Source: Neisseria musculi
GTDB lineage: Bacteria > Pseudomonadota > Gammaproteobacteria > Burkholderiales > Neisseriaceae
Assembly (NCBI RefSeq): GCF_014297595.2
Contig: NZ_CP060414.2
Coordinates: forward strand, 2,604,001-2,668,000
Reading direction: 5' to 3'
Length of the DNA stretch: 64,000 nt
Part shown: positions 40,221 through 48,974 of the stretch, in pieces
How the letters are laid out: every line of letters begins with the position of its first letter
How positions within the stretch are numbered: position 1 is the first letter of the stretch
Made by a program: the position numbers and the translations under genes
The notes under the pieces: model-generated
What the model was told of the DNA's origin: nothing
What the model saw: the letters and a program-made list of their open reading frames with translations, nothing else
The model's database searches: none

Positions 40221-41786
40221 TTATTCCCATTCGATTGTGGAAGGCGGCTTGCCGCTCACGTCATACACCACGCGGTTGATGCCGCGCACTTCGTTGATGA
40301 TGCGGTTGGACACTTTGGCCAGCAGCGCATAGGGCAGCTCTGCCCAATGCGCGGTCATAAAGTCGCTGGTGATGACTGCGCGCAGGGCGGCCACATATTC
40401 GTAAGTGCGCCCGTCGCCCATCACGCCCACCGATTTCACCGGCAGAAACACGGCAAATGCCTGGCTGGTGAGGTCGTACCAGGAGGTGCCGTTTTCATCG
40501 AAGGTGTTGCGCAGTTCTTGAATGAAAATATCATCGGCGCAGCGCAGCAAATCGGCGTATTCTTTTTTGACTTCGCCCAAAATGCGCACGCCCAGCCCCG
40601 GGCCGGGAAACGGGTGGCGGTACACCATTTCGCGCGGCAGGCCGAGCGCCACACCCAGTTCGCGCACTTCGTCTTTAAACAGGTCGCGCAGGGGCTCGAG
40701 CAGTTTCAGATTCATGTTTTCGGGCAGGCCGCCAACGTTGTGGTGACTTTTGATGGCGTGTGCTTTTTGGGTTTTCGCGCCTGCGCTTTCGATTACATCG
40801 GGGTAGATTGTGCCCTGCGCCAGCCATTTGGCGTTGGTGCGTTTTTTGGCTTCGGCATCGAATATGGCGACAAACTCTGCGCCGATGATTTTGCGTTTCT
40901 GCTCGGGGTCGGTGATGCCGGCGAGTTTGTTCATAAACTGTTCGGCAGCGTCCACATGAATCACGTTTACGCCCAGGTTGCGGGCAAACATATCCATCAC
41001 CATTCTGCCTTCGTTGAGCCGCAACAGGCCGTGATCGACAAACACGCAGGTGAGCTGGCTGCCGATGGCGCGGTGTATCAGCGCGGCGGCCACGCTGGAA
41101 TCGACGCCGCCCGACAAGCCCAGAATCACTTCGTCTCGGCCCACCTGCCGGCGGATTTCGGCCACGGCTTCATCGATATAGTTGGGCATGGTCCAAGAGG
41201 GTTTCGCACCGGCGATGTCCAGCACAAAACGCTCGAGCAGTGCGCGGCCTTGTTTGGTGTGGGTAACTTCGGGGTGGAACTGGATGCCGTAGAATTGTTT
41301 TTCGGCGTGTTCCATCATGGCAATCGGGCAGCTCGGGGTGTCGCCGATGACCACGAAGCCTTCGGGCAGTTTCGACACTTTGTCGCCGTGGCTCATCCAC
41401 ACATCGAGCGTGTTGGCTTGGCCGTCTGCAAGGCCGCGCGTTAATTCGCAATCGATGGTTTTCACTTGCGCATAACCGAATTCGCGCTGGTCGCCCGGCT
41501 GCACTTCGCCGCCCAGATGGTGCGCCATAAACTGCATGCCGTAGCAGATGCCGAGCACGGGCACGCCCAAATCGAAGATGCCGGTGTCGGCCTGATAATC
41601 GGAGTTGTAAACCGAGTTGGGGCCGCCTGAAAGGATAATGGCTTTGGGGTTGAAGGCTTTGATGTCGGCCAGGGGCATATCGTAAGAATGAAGTTCGCAG
41701 TAAACATGGGCTTCGCGCACGCGGCGGGCGATAAGCTGGGTAACTTGTGAGCCGAAATCGAGAATCAGGATTTTGTCTTGGTTCAT
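40221..41786 (-). CDS. guaA: GMP synthase (glutamine-hydrolysing)
   Basis: Converts XMP to GMP. 521 aa from ATG 41786 ([14 protein letters not shown]); the longer frame to 41951 is DUS read-through. The glutamine amidotransferase domain has GICYGMQ (nucleophile Cys) and FHPEV. The PP-loop ATPase domain has [17 protein letters not shown] near residue 230. The C-terminal dimer domain ends [10 protein letters not shown]. It is likely to work in the same purine branch as the phosphoribosyltransferase at 12561. Confidence 0.98.
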   Translation of the reverse strand: MNQDKILILDFGSQVTQLIARRVREAHVYCELHSYDMPLADIKAFNPKAIILSGGPNSVYNSDYQADTGIFDLGVPVLGICYGMQFMAHHLGGEVQPGDQREFGYAQVKTIDCELTRGLADGQANTLDVWMSHGDKVSKLPEGFVVIGDTPSCPIAMMEHAEKQFYGIQFHPEVTHTKQGRALLERFVLDIAGAKPSWTMPNYIDEAVAEIRRQVGRDEVILGLSGGVDSSVAAALIHRAIGSQLTCVFVDHGLLRLNEGRMVMDMFARNLGVNVIHVDAAEQFMNKLAGITDPEQKRKIIGAEFVAIFDAEAKKRTNAKWLAQGTIYPDVIESAGAKTQKAHAIKSHHNVGGLPENMNLKLLEPLRDLFKDEVRELGVALGLPREMVYRHPFPGPGLGVRILGEVKKEYADLLRCADDIFIQELRNTFDENGTSWYDLTSQAFAVFLPVKSVGVMGDGRTYEYVAALRAVITSDFMTAHWAELPYALLAKVSNRIINEVRGINRVVYDVSGKPPSTIEWE

Positions 41787-42215
41787 GATGGTCTTTGATG
41801 GGAATGTGAAACGGCGGGTTAAACGGCAGGCCGTCTGAAAAACGGGGTATTGTATCATGTTCCCATTTAGGAACAGCCCCAGTCTCGGGGTGGATACGGA
41901 GCGGGGGGCAATGTCGTGTTTGCTTTGTGTCAAAGCCCGAGGCCTCGGCAAAATTCATTCAGGCCGTCTGAAAGATTCCACTATCGTCATTCCCGCGCAG
42001 GCGGGAATCCGGCTTTAAAACCATCAAGTTTTTTATTTCAATAACTTGCAAAAAACGATAGGGTTCCCGCCTGCGCGGGAATGACGGGGCTTAAGCATTT
42101 CAGACGGCATCAACGGTATTTTTGTAAAGTTTAAAGCCCGCCGTTTTAAAACAACGGCGGCATGGGCCGTTTTTGGTGCACTGCCTGCGGTTTGCCGCCC
42201 GGTGTTTATGGCGGA
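41787..42215. other. Intergenic between guaA and glycerate kinase
   Basis: No gene. Most of it is the best-preserved mosaic element (41938-42133). Confidence 0.6.
41938..42133. repeat. Neisserial intergenic mosaic element, copy D, with two dRS3 units
   Basis: Left end GGCCTCGGCAAAATTC, right end ATTTTTGTAAAG. It contains a perfect dRS3 (ATTCCC-N8-GGGAAT, near 41995) and a second unit GTTCCCGCCTGCGCGGGAAT (near 42063), plus DUS on both sides. The two dRS3 cores are in opposite order of GCGCAGG/CCTGCGC and can pair. Confidence 0.75.
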
Positions 42216-43364
42216 TTAGCGGTGCGGTTGATGCAGGCGTATCAGGCGGGCGATATTTTGTGCGGCGGAAACCAAGTTGGCGTATCCGCCGGCGAGGGTT
42301 TCGGGCAGCGCGCCAGCTTGGCGGATAATCGGAAACACCGCATCGATACCGTGTTCGTACACCACTTCGTAATCTTCGCGCAAACTGCCGGCAACCGCGA
42401 TCACGGGTTTGTGAAACCGCTTGGCGGTGCGCGCCACACCCACCGGCGTTTTGCCGGTAATGCTTTGGGCGTCTATGCGGCCTTCGCCGGTAATCACCCA
42501 GTCGGCATCGCGCACCTGCTGGGCAAGTTTGACCGCGTCTATCACAATTTCCACCCCGGCTTTCAACTGCACGTTAGGCAGGGTCAATAAGCCGCCGCCC
42601 ATGCCGCCGGCTGCGCCTGAACCGGCGGGGGAGGCGATGTCGAGATGTAAATCGCGTTGGATAATGTCGGCATAATGCCGTAGATTTTGGTCTAAAACCG
42701 CAATCATTTCGGGCGTTGCGCCTTTTTGCGGCCCGAAAACGGCAGATGCGCCGCGCCCGCCGCACAAGGGGTTGTTTACATCGCAGGCTATCTCAAACGC
42801 CGTATGATGCAAACGGTGGTCCAGCTGCGAAAAATCCACCCGCGCAATATCCGCCAAACTGCCGCCTGCCAAACCTGCGGGAATCAAGCAGCCTGACCGG
42901 TCGAAAAAGCGCGCACCCAAAGCCTGCAGCATACCGGCGCCGCCATCGTTGGTTGCGCTGCCGCCGATGCCTAAAATGATTTTGCCTGCGCCCGAATCCA
43001 AGGCGGCCAGAATCAGCTCGCCCGTGCCGTAGGAAGTGGCGGCCAAAGGGTTTCTTTGCCCGTTTGGAACCAAATGCAAGCCCGATGCCGCCGCCATTTC
43101 GATAAAGGCAGTCTGCCCGTTGCCCGATATGCCGAAAAATGCCGCCGTGCGGTTGCCGCAGGGGGCGGTTACTTCGGCGGCTGCAAGCTTGCCCTGTGTG
43201 GCATCCACCAGTGATTGAACCGTGCCTTCGCCGCCGTCTGCCATGGGGATTTTAACGTATTGCGCGTGGGGGAAAACGGTTTTCAAGCCCGTTTCAAGGG
43301 CGTTTGCCGCTTCGGCTGCACTCAGGCTTTCTTTAAACGAATCGGGGGCAATCACGATTTTCAT
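42216..43364 (-). CDS. Glycerate kinase (GK-I family)
   Basis: 382 aa. MKIVIAPDSFKESLSA at the N-terminus, PMADGGEGTV near residue 42 and ILGIGGSATNDGGAGMLQALGA near 130 are the family signature. The C-terminal ITGEGRIDAQSITGKTPVGVA is the second hallmark. It phosphorylates glycerate, most often to 2-phosphoglycerate in this family. It appears to stand alone; DUS-pair hairpins separate it from rhlE. Confidence 0.95.
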   Translation of the reverse strand: MKIVIAPDSFKESLSAAEAANALETGLKTVFPHAQYVKIPMADGGEGTVQSLVDATQGKLAAAEVTAPCGNRTAAFFGISGNGQTAFIEMAAASGLHLVPNGQRNPLAATSYGTGELILAALDSGAGKIILGIGGSATNDGGAGMLQALGARFFDRSGCLIPAGLAGGSLADIARVDFSQLDHRLHHTAFEIACDVNNPLCGGRGASAVFGPQKGATPEMIAVLDQNLRHYADIIQRDLHLDIASPAGSGAAGGMGGGLLTLPNVQLKAGVEIVIDAVKLAQQVRDADWVITGEGRIDAQSITGKTPVGVARTAKRFHKPVIAVAGSLREDYEVVYEHGIDAVFPIIRQAGALPETLAGGYANLVSAAQNIARLIRLHQPHR

Positions 43365-43392
43365 GATTTATCCTGTTTTTGTTTCAGGTTTG

Positions 43393-43427
43393 AGGCCGTC
43401 TGAAAGCAGATATTTTTCAGACGGCCT
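43393..43427 (-). terminator. Inverted DUS pair after rhlE
   Basis: AGGCCGTCTGAA, T-rich loop, TTCAGACGGCCT, about 85 bp past the rhlE stop and just upstream of the glycerate kinase gene. Confidence 0.65.
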
Positions 43428-43510
43428 GGGCGGGAGCGGGCATAACGCAGGTTTGGCCAACCCGGCGCGCAGGAGCAAACGCTCCGTGCTTTGCTGCGCC
43501 TGCCTGCGGT

Positions 43511-44887
43511 CTATGCGCCGTAGTTAGGTTGCAGCAGGGCGCATGTCTGCCGTTCGCGGCGGCTGCGGCGGGCGCGGCCGGCAATTTTGCCGCAGGCGGC
43601 GCCGGGGTCGTTGCGGGCGGCAGGGCTTTCGCTGCGGTTGTCGCTGCGGGAGCGGGTGTCGCGGTTTTTCTGCTCGCGTAAACGGTGTCCGCGTTCGCGG
43701 TCGGTGCGTGGTGCGGCTGCGCTGTTTTGCTGCCACCAGCTCGGTTCGAAGCCCTCGATACGCTCCACTTCCACTTGGATGCGGGTGAGCTCTTTGATGG
43801 CTTCAAACATGTTCTGCTCGTGTTCGTCCATCAGTGAAATCGCCACGCCGTCCGAGCCTGCGCGGCCGGTGCGGCCGATACGGTGCACATAATCTTCGGG
43901 CTGGGTGGGCATTTCGTAATTGATCACAAAGGGCAGCTCGGCGATGTCGAGCCCGCGCGCGGCCACATCGGTGGCCACCAACACACGCAATGTGCCTTCT
44001 TTGAATGCGCCCAGGGTTTCGAGGCGGGTTTGCTGCGATTTGTCGCCGTGCAGGGCTTGGGCGGAAAGGTTGCGGCGCTGCAAATCGCGGGTAACCTGAT
44101 CAACACTTTGTTTGGTTTTGCAGAACACGATAACCTGGTTCATATGTAAATCGACAATCAGGCGCTCGAGCAGGTTGCGCTTGCGGGCGGTATCCACAGC
44201 AATCACGTGTTGTTCTACATTGGCGCTGGCAGCGTTTTGGGCGGCCACTTCCACCTGTTCGGGGTGGTGCATGAAATCCTGAGCCAGCTTGCGGATGGGC
44301 GGGGAAAACGTGGCCGAAAACAGCAGGGTTTGGCGTTGTTTGGGCAGCATCTGCATGATGTTGCGGATATCATCGATAAAGCCCATATCGAGCATACGGT
44401 CGGCTTCATCGAGCACCACGATTTCCACTTTGTTGAAATGGATGTTTTTCTGCTTCACATGATCGAGCAGGCGGCCGACAGTGGCCACCACGATTTCGCA
44501 GCCTGCGCGCAGCTCGGCGGTTTGTTTGTCCATATTCACGCCGCCGAAAAGCACGGTGTGGCGCAGCGGCAGATTTTTGATGTAGCCCTGCACGTTTTGG
44601 TCGATTTGGTCGGCCAGCTCGCGCGTGGGGGTCAGCACCAGCATACGCACGGGGTGCATGGCCGGCGAGGTGCTGGGGGTGGCGTAGCGTTTCAGACGCT
44701 CGAGGCCGGGCAGCATAAAGGCGGCGGTTTTGCCGGTGCCGGTTTGGGCGGCGGCCAGAAGGTCGTGTCCGGCCAGAGCTTTGGGAATGGCGGCCGCCTG
44801 AATCGGGGTGGGCGTTTCGTAGCCCTGCTCGGTGAGGGCGGCAACGATTTCGCTGCCTAAGCCGAGTGATGAAAAGCTTGGGTTCAT
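43511..44887 (-). CDS. rhlE: DEAD-box RNA helicase, RhlE type
   Basis: 458 aa. Q-motif (TPTPIQAAAIP), Walker A AAQTGTGKT, PTRELADQ, DEAD in VVLDEADRMLDMGF, SAT in LLFSATF and motif VI HRIGRTGRAG are all present in order. After residue 370 the tail is Arg/Ser/Asn-rich (RERGHRLREQKNRDTRSRSD), a typical RNA-binding extension. It acts in ribosome assembly or RNA turnover. A DUS-containing region precedes its start. Confidence 0.95.
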   Translation of the reverse strand: MNPSFSSLGLGSEIVAALTEQGYETPTPIQAAAIPKALAGHDLLAAAQTGTGKTAAFMLPGLERLKRYATPSTSPAMHPVRMLVLTPTRELADQIDQNVQGYIKNLPLRHTVLFGGVNMDKQTAELRAGCEIVVATVGRLLDHVKQKNIHFNKVEIVVLDEADRMLDMGFIDDIRNIMQMLPKQRQTLLFSATFSPPIRKLAQDFMHHPEQVEVAAQNAASANVEQHVIAVDTARKRNLLERLIVDLHMNQVIVFCKTKQSVDQVTRDLQRRNLSAQALHGDKSQQTRLETLGAFKEGTLRVLVATDVAARGLDIAELPFVINYEMPTQPEDYVHRIGRTGRAGSDGVAISLMDEHEQNMFEAIKELTRIQVEVERIEGFEPSWWQQNSAAAPRTDRERGHRLREQKNRDTRSRSDNRSESPAARNDPGAACGKIAGRARRSRRERQTCALLQPNYGA

Positions 44888-45001
44888 AATGCTTGCTCTC
44901 GTTTCAGACGGCCTGCGGCAGGCGGAGAGCCGTCTGAAAAAATATCGGGGAAAAATAAGGCAGGGCGGTGCGCCTGCCTTGACGGATATGCGGTTTCTGG
45001 T

Positions 45002-45090
45002 GAGCCTGCTTCATTCCCGCTGCGGCGTTGCTGCGTTTCGCGCCGGGATAACGGTTTTGCAGGCCGCGCAAGCGCCGGCAGAATCGGTTG
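45002..45090 (-). repeat. ~90-bp dispersed intergenic repeat (family R2), copy f1
   Basis: GAGCCTGCTTCATTCCCGC, then TGCGGCGTTGCTGCG, then ACGGTTTTGCAGGCCGCGCAAGCG and GCAGAATCGGTT. It aligns closely with copy b. Confidence 0.65.
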
Positions 45091-45173
45091 GTATGGTTTG
45101 CCCTGCGGCCGGGCTGCTTTGCCGGAAATGAAGCGGGTTCATTCTTAATGGCATAGCGGGCTGCATTCAAATT

Positions 45174-45242
45174 GATGCGGCGTTGTTTTGCCCCAGCCCG
45201 GGGAGGTGGTTTTGCAGGCCGCTCGGCAGCGGAACCGGTTGC
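45174..45242 (-). repeat. ~90-bp dispersed intergenic repeat (family R2), copy f2
   Basis: GATGCGGCGTTGTTTTGCC, then GTGGTTTTGCAGGCCGCTCGG, then GGAACCGGTT. It is a tandem, diverged copy of f1. Confidence 0.5.
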
Positions 45243-45446
45243 ATACCGCGCGGTCTGCTGCTTTATCCCGGTGGTTCAATCCGCTCTATTATGCCACAAA
45301 TCGGGTGGCGGGGTGGCCGCGGCCTGTGCGGTTGCGGGAGTGTCTGCCTTGACTCCGATAAGGCGGAAACAAACGGTTTGGCCGGATGGCGTATCCGCTT
45401 ATGGTGGCGCGCTCCGGCAAAAAACGGCAGCAGCCCGGTTCAGGGC

Positions 45447-48400
45447 TTATTCTGTGTTTGCTGCGGCGGCGTATTTCAACAGCGGCGCCAGCAGGTGTTC
45501 GGCCATGTTCCAAAACAGCGGGGTTTCTATCGGCGGGGTGTCATCGTTGCCGAACACCAGGGCGATTTCGGTGTAGCTTTGCTGCCCTTTGCTGCTTTTG
45601 TTGCCGTAATAGGCATCTTGAGCGGCTTTGGCGGCGTTTTCGGCACTTTTGTTTTGAGCCAGCTCCTGCGCCGCGTTCAGGGTGGTGCGGGCGAAAAACG
45701 GCAGCGGGCGGGTTTGGCCGAGACGGTAATAGTCCAGCCATTGCCGCAATAGTGCGCTTGCCTGCTGCTGCGGAATTTCCGACAGGGTTTCGGGCCGGTG
45801 TGCTGAGAGCAGGTGGGTTTGGTGGTTTTGGGGTTCAGACGGCCTCACGGCGCAGAAAATCAGGTGTTCGAGTAAGATGGCGATGCGTTCGGGGGCGTTG
45901 GGGGCTTCGTTGAGAAAGTAAATCTGTCCGTGCCGGTGGAGGTGGTTGAGGCTGCCCGAGAGGGTGGTGCCGCCGAGTTGGAGCGTGTAGGCAGGGGCAG
46001 GCAGTTTGGGGCTGGATACCAGCGTGTTGTCGAGCGACTTGGCGGCCGTCTGAAAACTGCGCTGCCACAATGCGCCCAATTCTCCGGCGGGCAGCAGGCT
46101 TTCGGCCTGCAGGCGGGTTTCGGTTTGTTGGAAGTTTTCGTTGTGCCGGCGGGCGGCGGTGTAGGCGGCGGTGATGGCGGCGGCCTGTTGAGGCTCGAAC
46201 GGTTCGGCGGCATCCCAGGCTTGGCTGCGGTAGGGTTCGCGCCAGTTGAGGGTGTGCCGCAGCCAGCTTTTCACGGGGTTTTTCCAAAAGCCGGTAAATT
46301 CGTGGTGGCTGACGGCGCAGGCGGTTTTTTCGGCTTCGCCGAGCGTTTTGCCGAAAAAGGGGGCGGGTGTTCCGGCGGGGGTGTTCAGGGCGGCGACATA
46401 GTCGCTGCGGGTGCTTCTCAGGCCGTCTGAACGGGGAGGATTGGTGAAATAGCTGCGCGAAAACGGTTGCAGGGGGTGGTGTTCCACTTGGTTTTCGTGC
46501 CGGCGGCGGCCTCTCATGGCGGCTAGGGTGTCGGAGAGTTCGTTGAGCAGGGCAGAGGGCGCCAGCTCCTGATTGTTGCGGATGTCGCGCCCTACATACG
46601 ATAAATATAGGATTTCGCGCGCGCTCATAATGGCTTCGAGAAAAAGATAGCGGTCATCGTCGCGGCGGGCACGGTCGCCTTTTTGGGGGTGGCGGGCGAT
46701 GAGGTCGAAGGCGGAGGCTTTGGTGTTGCGGGGGAAGCTGCCGTCGTTGAGGCCGAGCAGGCAGATAACTTTGAACGGCAGGCTGCGCATCGGCACCATG
46801 CTGCAAAAGGTAATGCCGCCGCGCAGAAAGCCGGCCTGGTTTTCGCTGTCGAGAAAGCGGCCGATGTGGCGGATGGCGGTGTGTTGCGGCAGGGGGCTGT
46901 CAAAACCTGCCAGTGCGGCTTCTGCCTGCCAGCGGGCGAGCGACTGGCTCAGCTGCTGCCAGGCGTATTGGCCGCCGCTGTCGGGGGCGGTGAGTGCAGA
47001 GAGCAGGCTGCGTATGCGCTCGACCCATACGGTTACGGTGGCGGGGTGCTGCCATTCGCGCCCGGCGGCGGAGAGTGTGCGCACGAAGGCAGCGAAGCGG
47101 CCGAACACGGCAGTTTGGGCAGGGTTGCCGTGCCATGCGCTGATGTTGTGCCAAAGCGGGTTGCCGTTTTCGGGCAGCAGCCAGCCCAGTGCCAGCCGTT
47201 CCAAGCCTTGCTGCCAGGTAAAGAGATTGTCGCGGCTGCCGCGCATTTCGTTGTCCAGCCCCCAATGTATGTTGAGGGCGGCGATGGTGTCGTGCAGCAG
47301 CGGCAGGTCGTCGCGCGCCAGCCCGAAGCGTTGCCGCACCAAATCGTTTTCCAGCAGGGGCAGCAGCAGATCGACTTCAAAGCGGCTCTCCAGCAGCGTG
47401 AGCGTTTGCGAGAGTGCTTGAAAGAGCGGCAGGAGCCGGCTGGTTTTAACGTCTGAAACCGAATAGGGCAGTGCCTGCGCTCCGGGTTGTTCCTGCCCGA
47501 ACACGGCTTCGATAAACGGGCTGTAGGGTTCGATATCGGGGGTGAGTACGGCAATGTCGTGCGGCTGCCACTCGGGGTGTTCGGCTAGCAGGGCGAGCAG
47601 GCGGTTTTTCAGAATCTGTAATTCGCGCAGGGGGCTGTGGGCGGAAACCATCTGGATGGAGCGGTCGTTTCCGGCTGTGCCGGGATAACAGCTTTCAGAC
47701 GGCATGGTTAAGGTTTGGATATCGTGTTGCAAACAGCGCAGCAGGGTGGGCGCGGCCGTCTGAAAAGGTTCTTCATCAAACACGGATATTTCGTGTTTGG
47801 GCATTTCGGTTAATGCATCGAAAAAGTCGCGCCCCTGTTTGCCCAATGAGGCCAAAAGCGGGTGGCCGGCCTGACTCAGGTCGATACCGCCTTCCTGCTG
47901 CAACACCTGCGCGGCTTCAATGACGTTGCCCCAATAGGCGCTGCTGGGATTGAGGGCGAAAATATGCACATCGCAATGCTCGGAAAGTGCCTGCAAAAGT
48001 TGCAGATACATCGGTGCCATGGTGGCGATGCCGAACACGCAGTAGCGCTCGGGCAGCCTGCTTTTGTCGAGCGCGCCGAGAAGCTGCTGCCATAAGGCAA
48101 CGCGGTGGAGGGGTGGTGTGCTGCCGTTGTCGAGGTGCCGCCACAGTGCTGCCTGCCAACCCTCGGCACTGCCCAAACCCAGGGTTTTGCCTTGCTGCCA
48201 GGCATCTATCCATTGGGGGCGGTACACGAGATATTGGTCGAAAATATCGGCCAGCTGCCCCGCCAGTTGGTAGGCTGCCGAAATGCCGCTGCCCAAATAG
48301 CTTTGCAGCGCACCGAGCGCGCTTTGGTATTCGGCGGCCGTCTGAAAATGCCGGCTTTGAAACAGGCCGAGCAAGCGCCAACGCATCACTTCGGGTGAAA

Positions 48401-48656
48401 ACGGGCTGAGCACGGGCACGCCCGGTATGAATTCGCGCATCAGCCGCCAGGCCAGCGCGGCGGGCAGGCTGAAGCGCAGATTGGCGGCCACGCCGGTTTC
48501 GCGTGCCAGATAGGTGTTGAGGTAGCGGCGCATCCCCTGGCTCTGTACCACGATTTCTTCTTCGGCCAGCGGGTCGGCAGGCGGCTGCAGGCGGCGGACC
48601 CGGTCGAACAGGGCGGCGAGGTCTTCTAAACGGTTGGATTGGTAAAGATAAAGCAT
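45447..48656 (-). CDS. recC: Exodeoxyribonuclease V gamma subunit RecC
   Basis: Chi-recognition subunit of RecBCD, which resects double-strand breaks. 1069 aa, near the usual length. The N-terminal LYLYQSNRLEDLAALFDRV, IVVQSQGMRRYLN, AVLTPDIEPYSPFIEAVFG near 370 and GGITFCSMVPMRSLPFKVICLLGLNDGSFPR near 620 are RecC blocks. Six or more DUS cores lie inside, in both orientations (near 45836, 46047, 46420, 47696, 47757, 48342), several encoding FQTA. A DUS-pair terminator follows on the far side of the upstream gene, and recB/recD are not in the window. Confidence 0.96.
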   Translation of the reverse strand: MLYLYQSNRLEDLAALFDRVRRLQPPADPLAEEEIVVQSQGMRRYLNTYLARETGVAANLRFSLPAALAWRLMREFIPGVPVLSPFSPEVMRWRLLGLFQSRHFQTAAEYQSALGALQSYLGSGISAAYQLAGQLADIFDQYLVYRPQWIDAWQQGKTLGLGSAEGWQAALWRHLDNGSTPPLHRVALWQQLLGALDKSRLPERYCVFGIATMAPMYLQLLQALSEHCDVHIFALNPSSAYWGNVIEAAQVLQQEGGIDLSQAGHPLLASLGKQGRDFFDALTEMPKHEISVFDEEPFQTAAPTLLRCLQHDIQTLTMPSESCYPGTAGNDRSIQMVSAHSPLRELQILKNRLLALLAEHPEWQPHDIAVLTPDIEPYSPFIEAVFGQEQPGAQALPYSVSDVKTSRLLPLFQALSQTLTLLESRFEVDLLLPLLENDLVRQRFGLARDDLPLLHDTIAALNIHWGLDNEMRGSRDNLFTWQQGLERLALGWLLPENGNPLWHNISAWHGNPAQTAVFGRFAAFVRTLSAAGREWQHPATVTVWVERIRSLLSALTAPDSGGQYAWQQLSQSLARWQAEAALAGFDSPLPQHTAIRHIGRFLDSENQAGFLRGGITFCSMVPMRSLPFKVICLLGLNDGSFPRNTKASAFDLIARHPQKGDRARRDDDRYLFLEAIMSAREILYLSYVGRDIRNNQELAPSALLNELSDTLAAMRGRRRHENQVEHHPLQPFSRSYFTNPPRSDGLRSTRSDYVAALNTPAGTPAPFFGKTLGEAEKTACAVSHHEFTGFWKNPVKSWLRHTLNWREPYRSQAWDAAEPFEPQQAAAITAAYTAARRHNENFQQTETRLQAESLLPAGELGALWQRSFQTAAKSLDNTLVSSPKLPAPAYTLQLGGTTLSGSLNHLHRHGQIYFLNEAPNAPERIAILLEHLIFCAVRPSEPQNHQTHLLSAHRPETLSEIPQQQASALLRQWLDYYRLGQTRPLPFFARTTLNAAQELAQNKSAENAAKAAQDAYYGNKSSKGQQSYTEIALVFGNDDTPPIETPLFWNMAEHLLAPLLKYAAAANTE

Positions 48657-48700
48657 GATGCGTTTTCGGTGGGCAGAAGAGATGATTATGAATGAAGAGC

Positions 48701-48728
48701 GGCCGTCTGAAAACGGTTTCAGACGGCC
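48701..48728 (-). terminator. Inverted DUS pair downstream of pilR
   Basis: GGCCGTCTGAAA, 4-nt loop, TTTCAGACGGCC. Confidence 0.6.
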
Positions 48729-48764
48729 CTGCTGAGGCCGGGTAAAACGGTGGCAGGCGGTATG

Positions 48765-48856
48765 GAGCCGATTCTGTTGCCGCTTCGGCGGGCTGATAAA
48801 ATCGTTCTCTTTAGATCGGGGCGCAGTAACGCTGTGGCGGAAATGAAGCGGGTTCG
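48765..48856 (+). repeat. ~90-bp dispersed intergenic repeat (family R2), copy g
   Basis: GAGCCGATTCTGTTGCCGC, CTTCGGCGGG, ATCGTTCTCTTTAG, and GGAAATGAAGCGGGTTCGC. It pairs best with copy c. Confidence 0.65.
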
Positions 48857-48974
48857 CGATAGTGAAACAAGGTAGAACGATACGGTGTTGGTTGGCCCGG
48901 CTTCAAAAGGAGACTTCATCTGCCGCTGAAACGGCGGCAGAGCCGGTTGTGCGGCCTGCGCCGCCTTGTGGGCT

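Larger units (their letters stand above)
44888..45446. other. Intergenic between rhlE and recC
   Basis: No gene. It contains two tandem R2 copies (45002-45090 and 45174-45242) with a short inverse R2 end (45122-45143) between them, and an inverted DUS pair at 44903-44938. Confidence 0.6.
48657..48974. other. Intergenic between recC and pilR
   Basis: No gene. It holds an inverted DUS pair (48701-48728) and R2 copy g (48765-48856). Confidence 0.6.

Noticed and set aside
40023-41444. 473-aa plus-strand frame opposite guaA
   Set aside because: It lies over a well-supported GMP synthase gene on the other strand and is His/Phe/Val-rich in the way shadow frames of GC-rich genes are.
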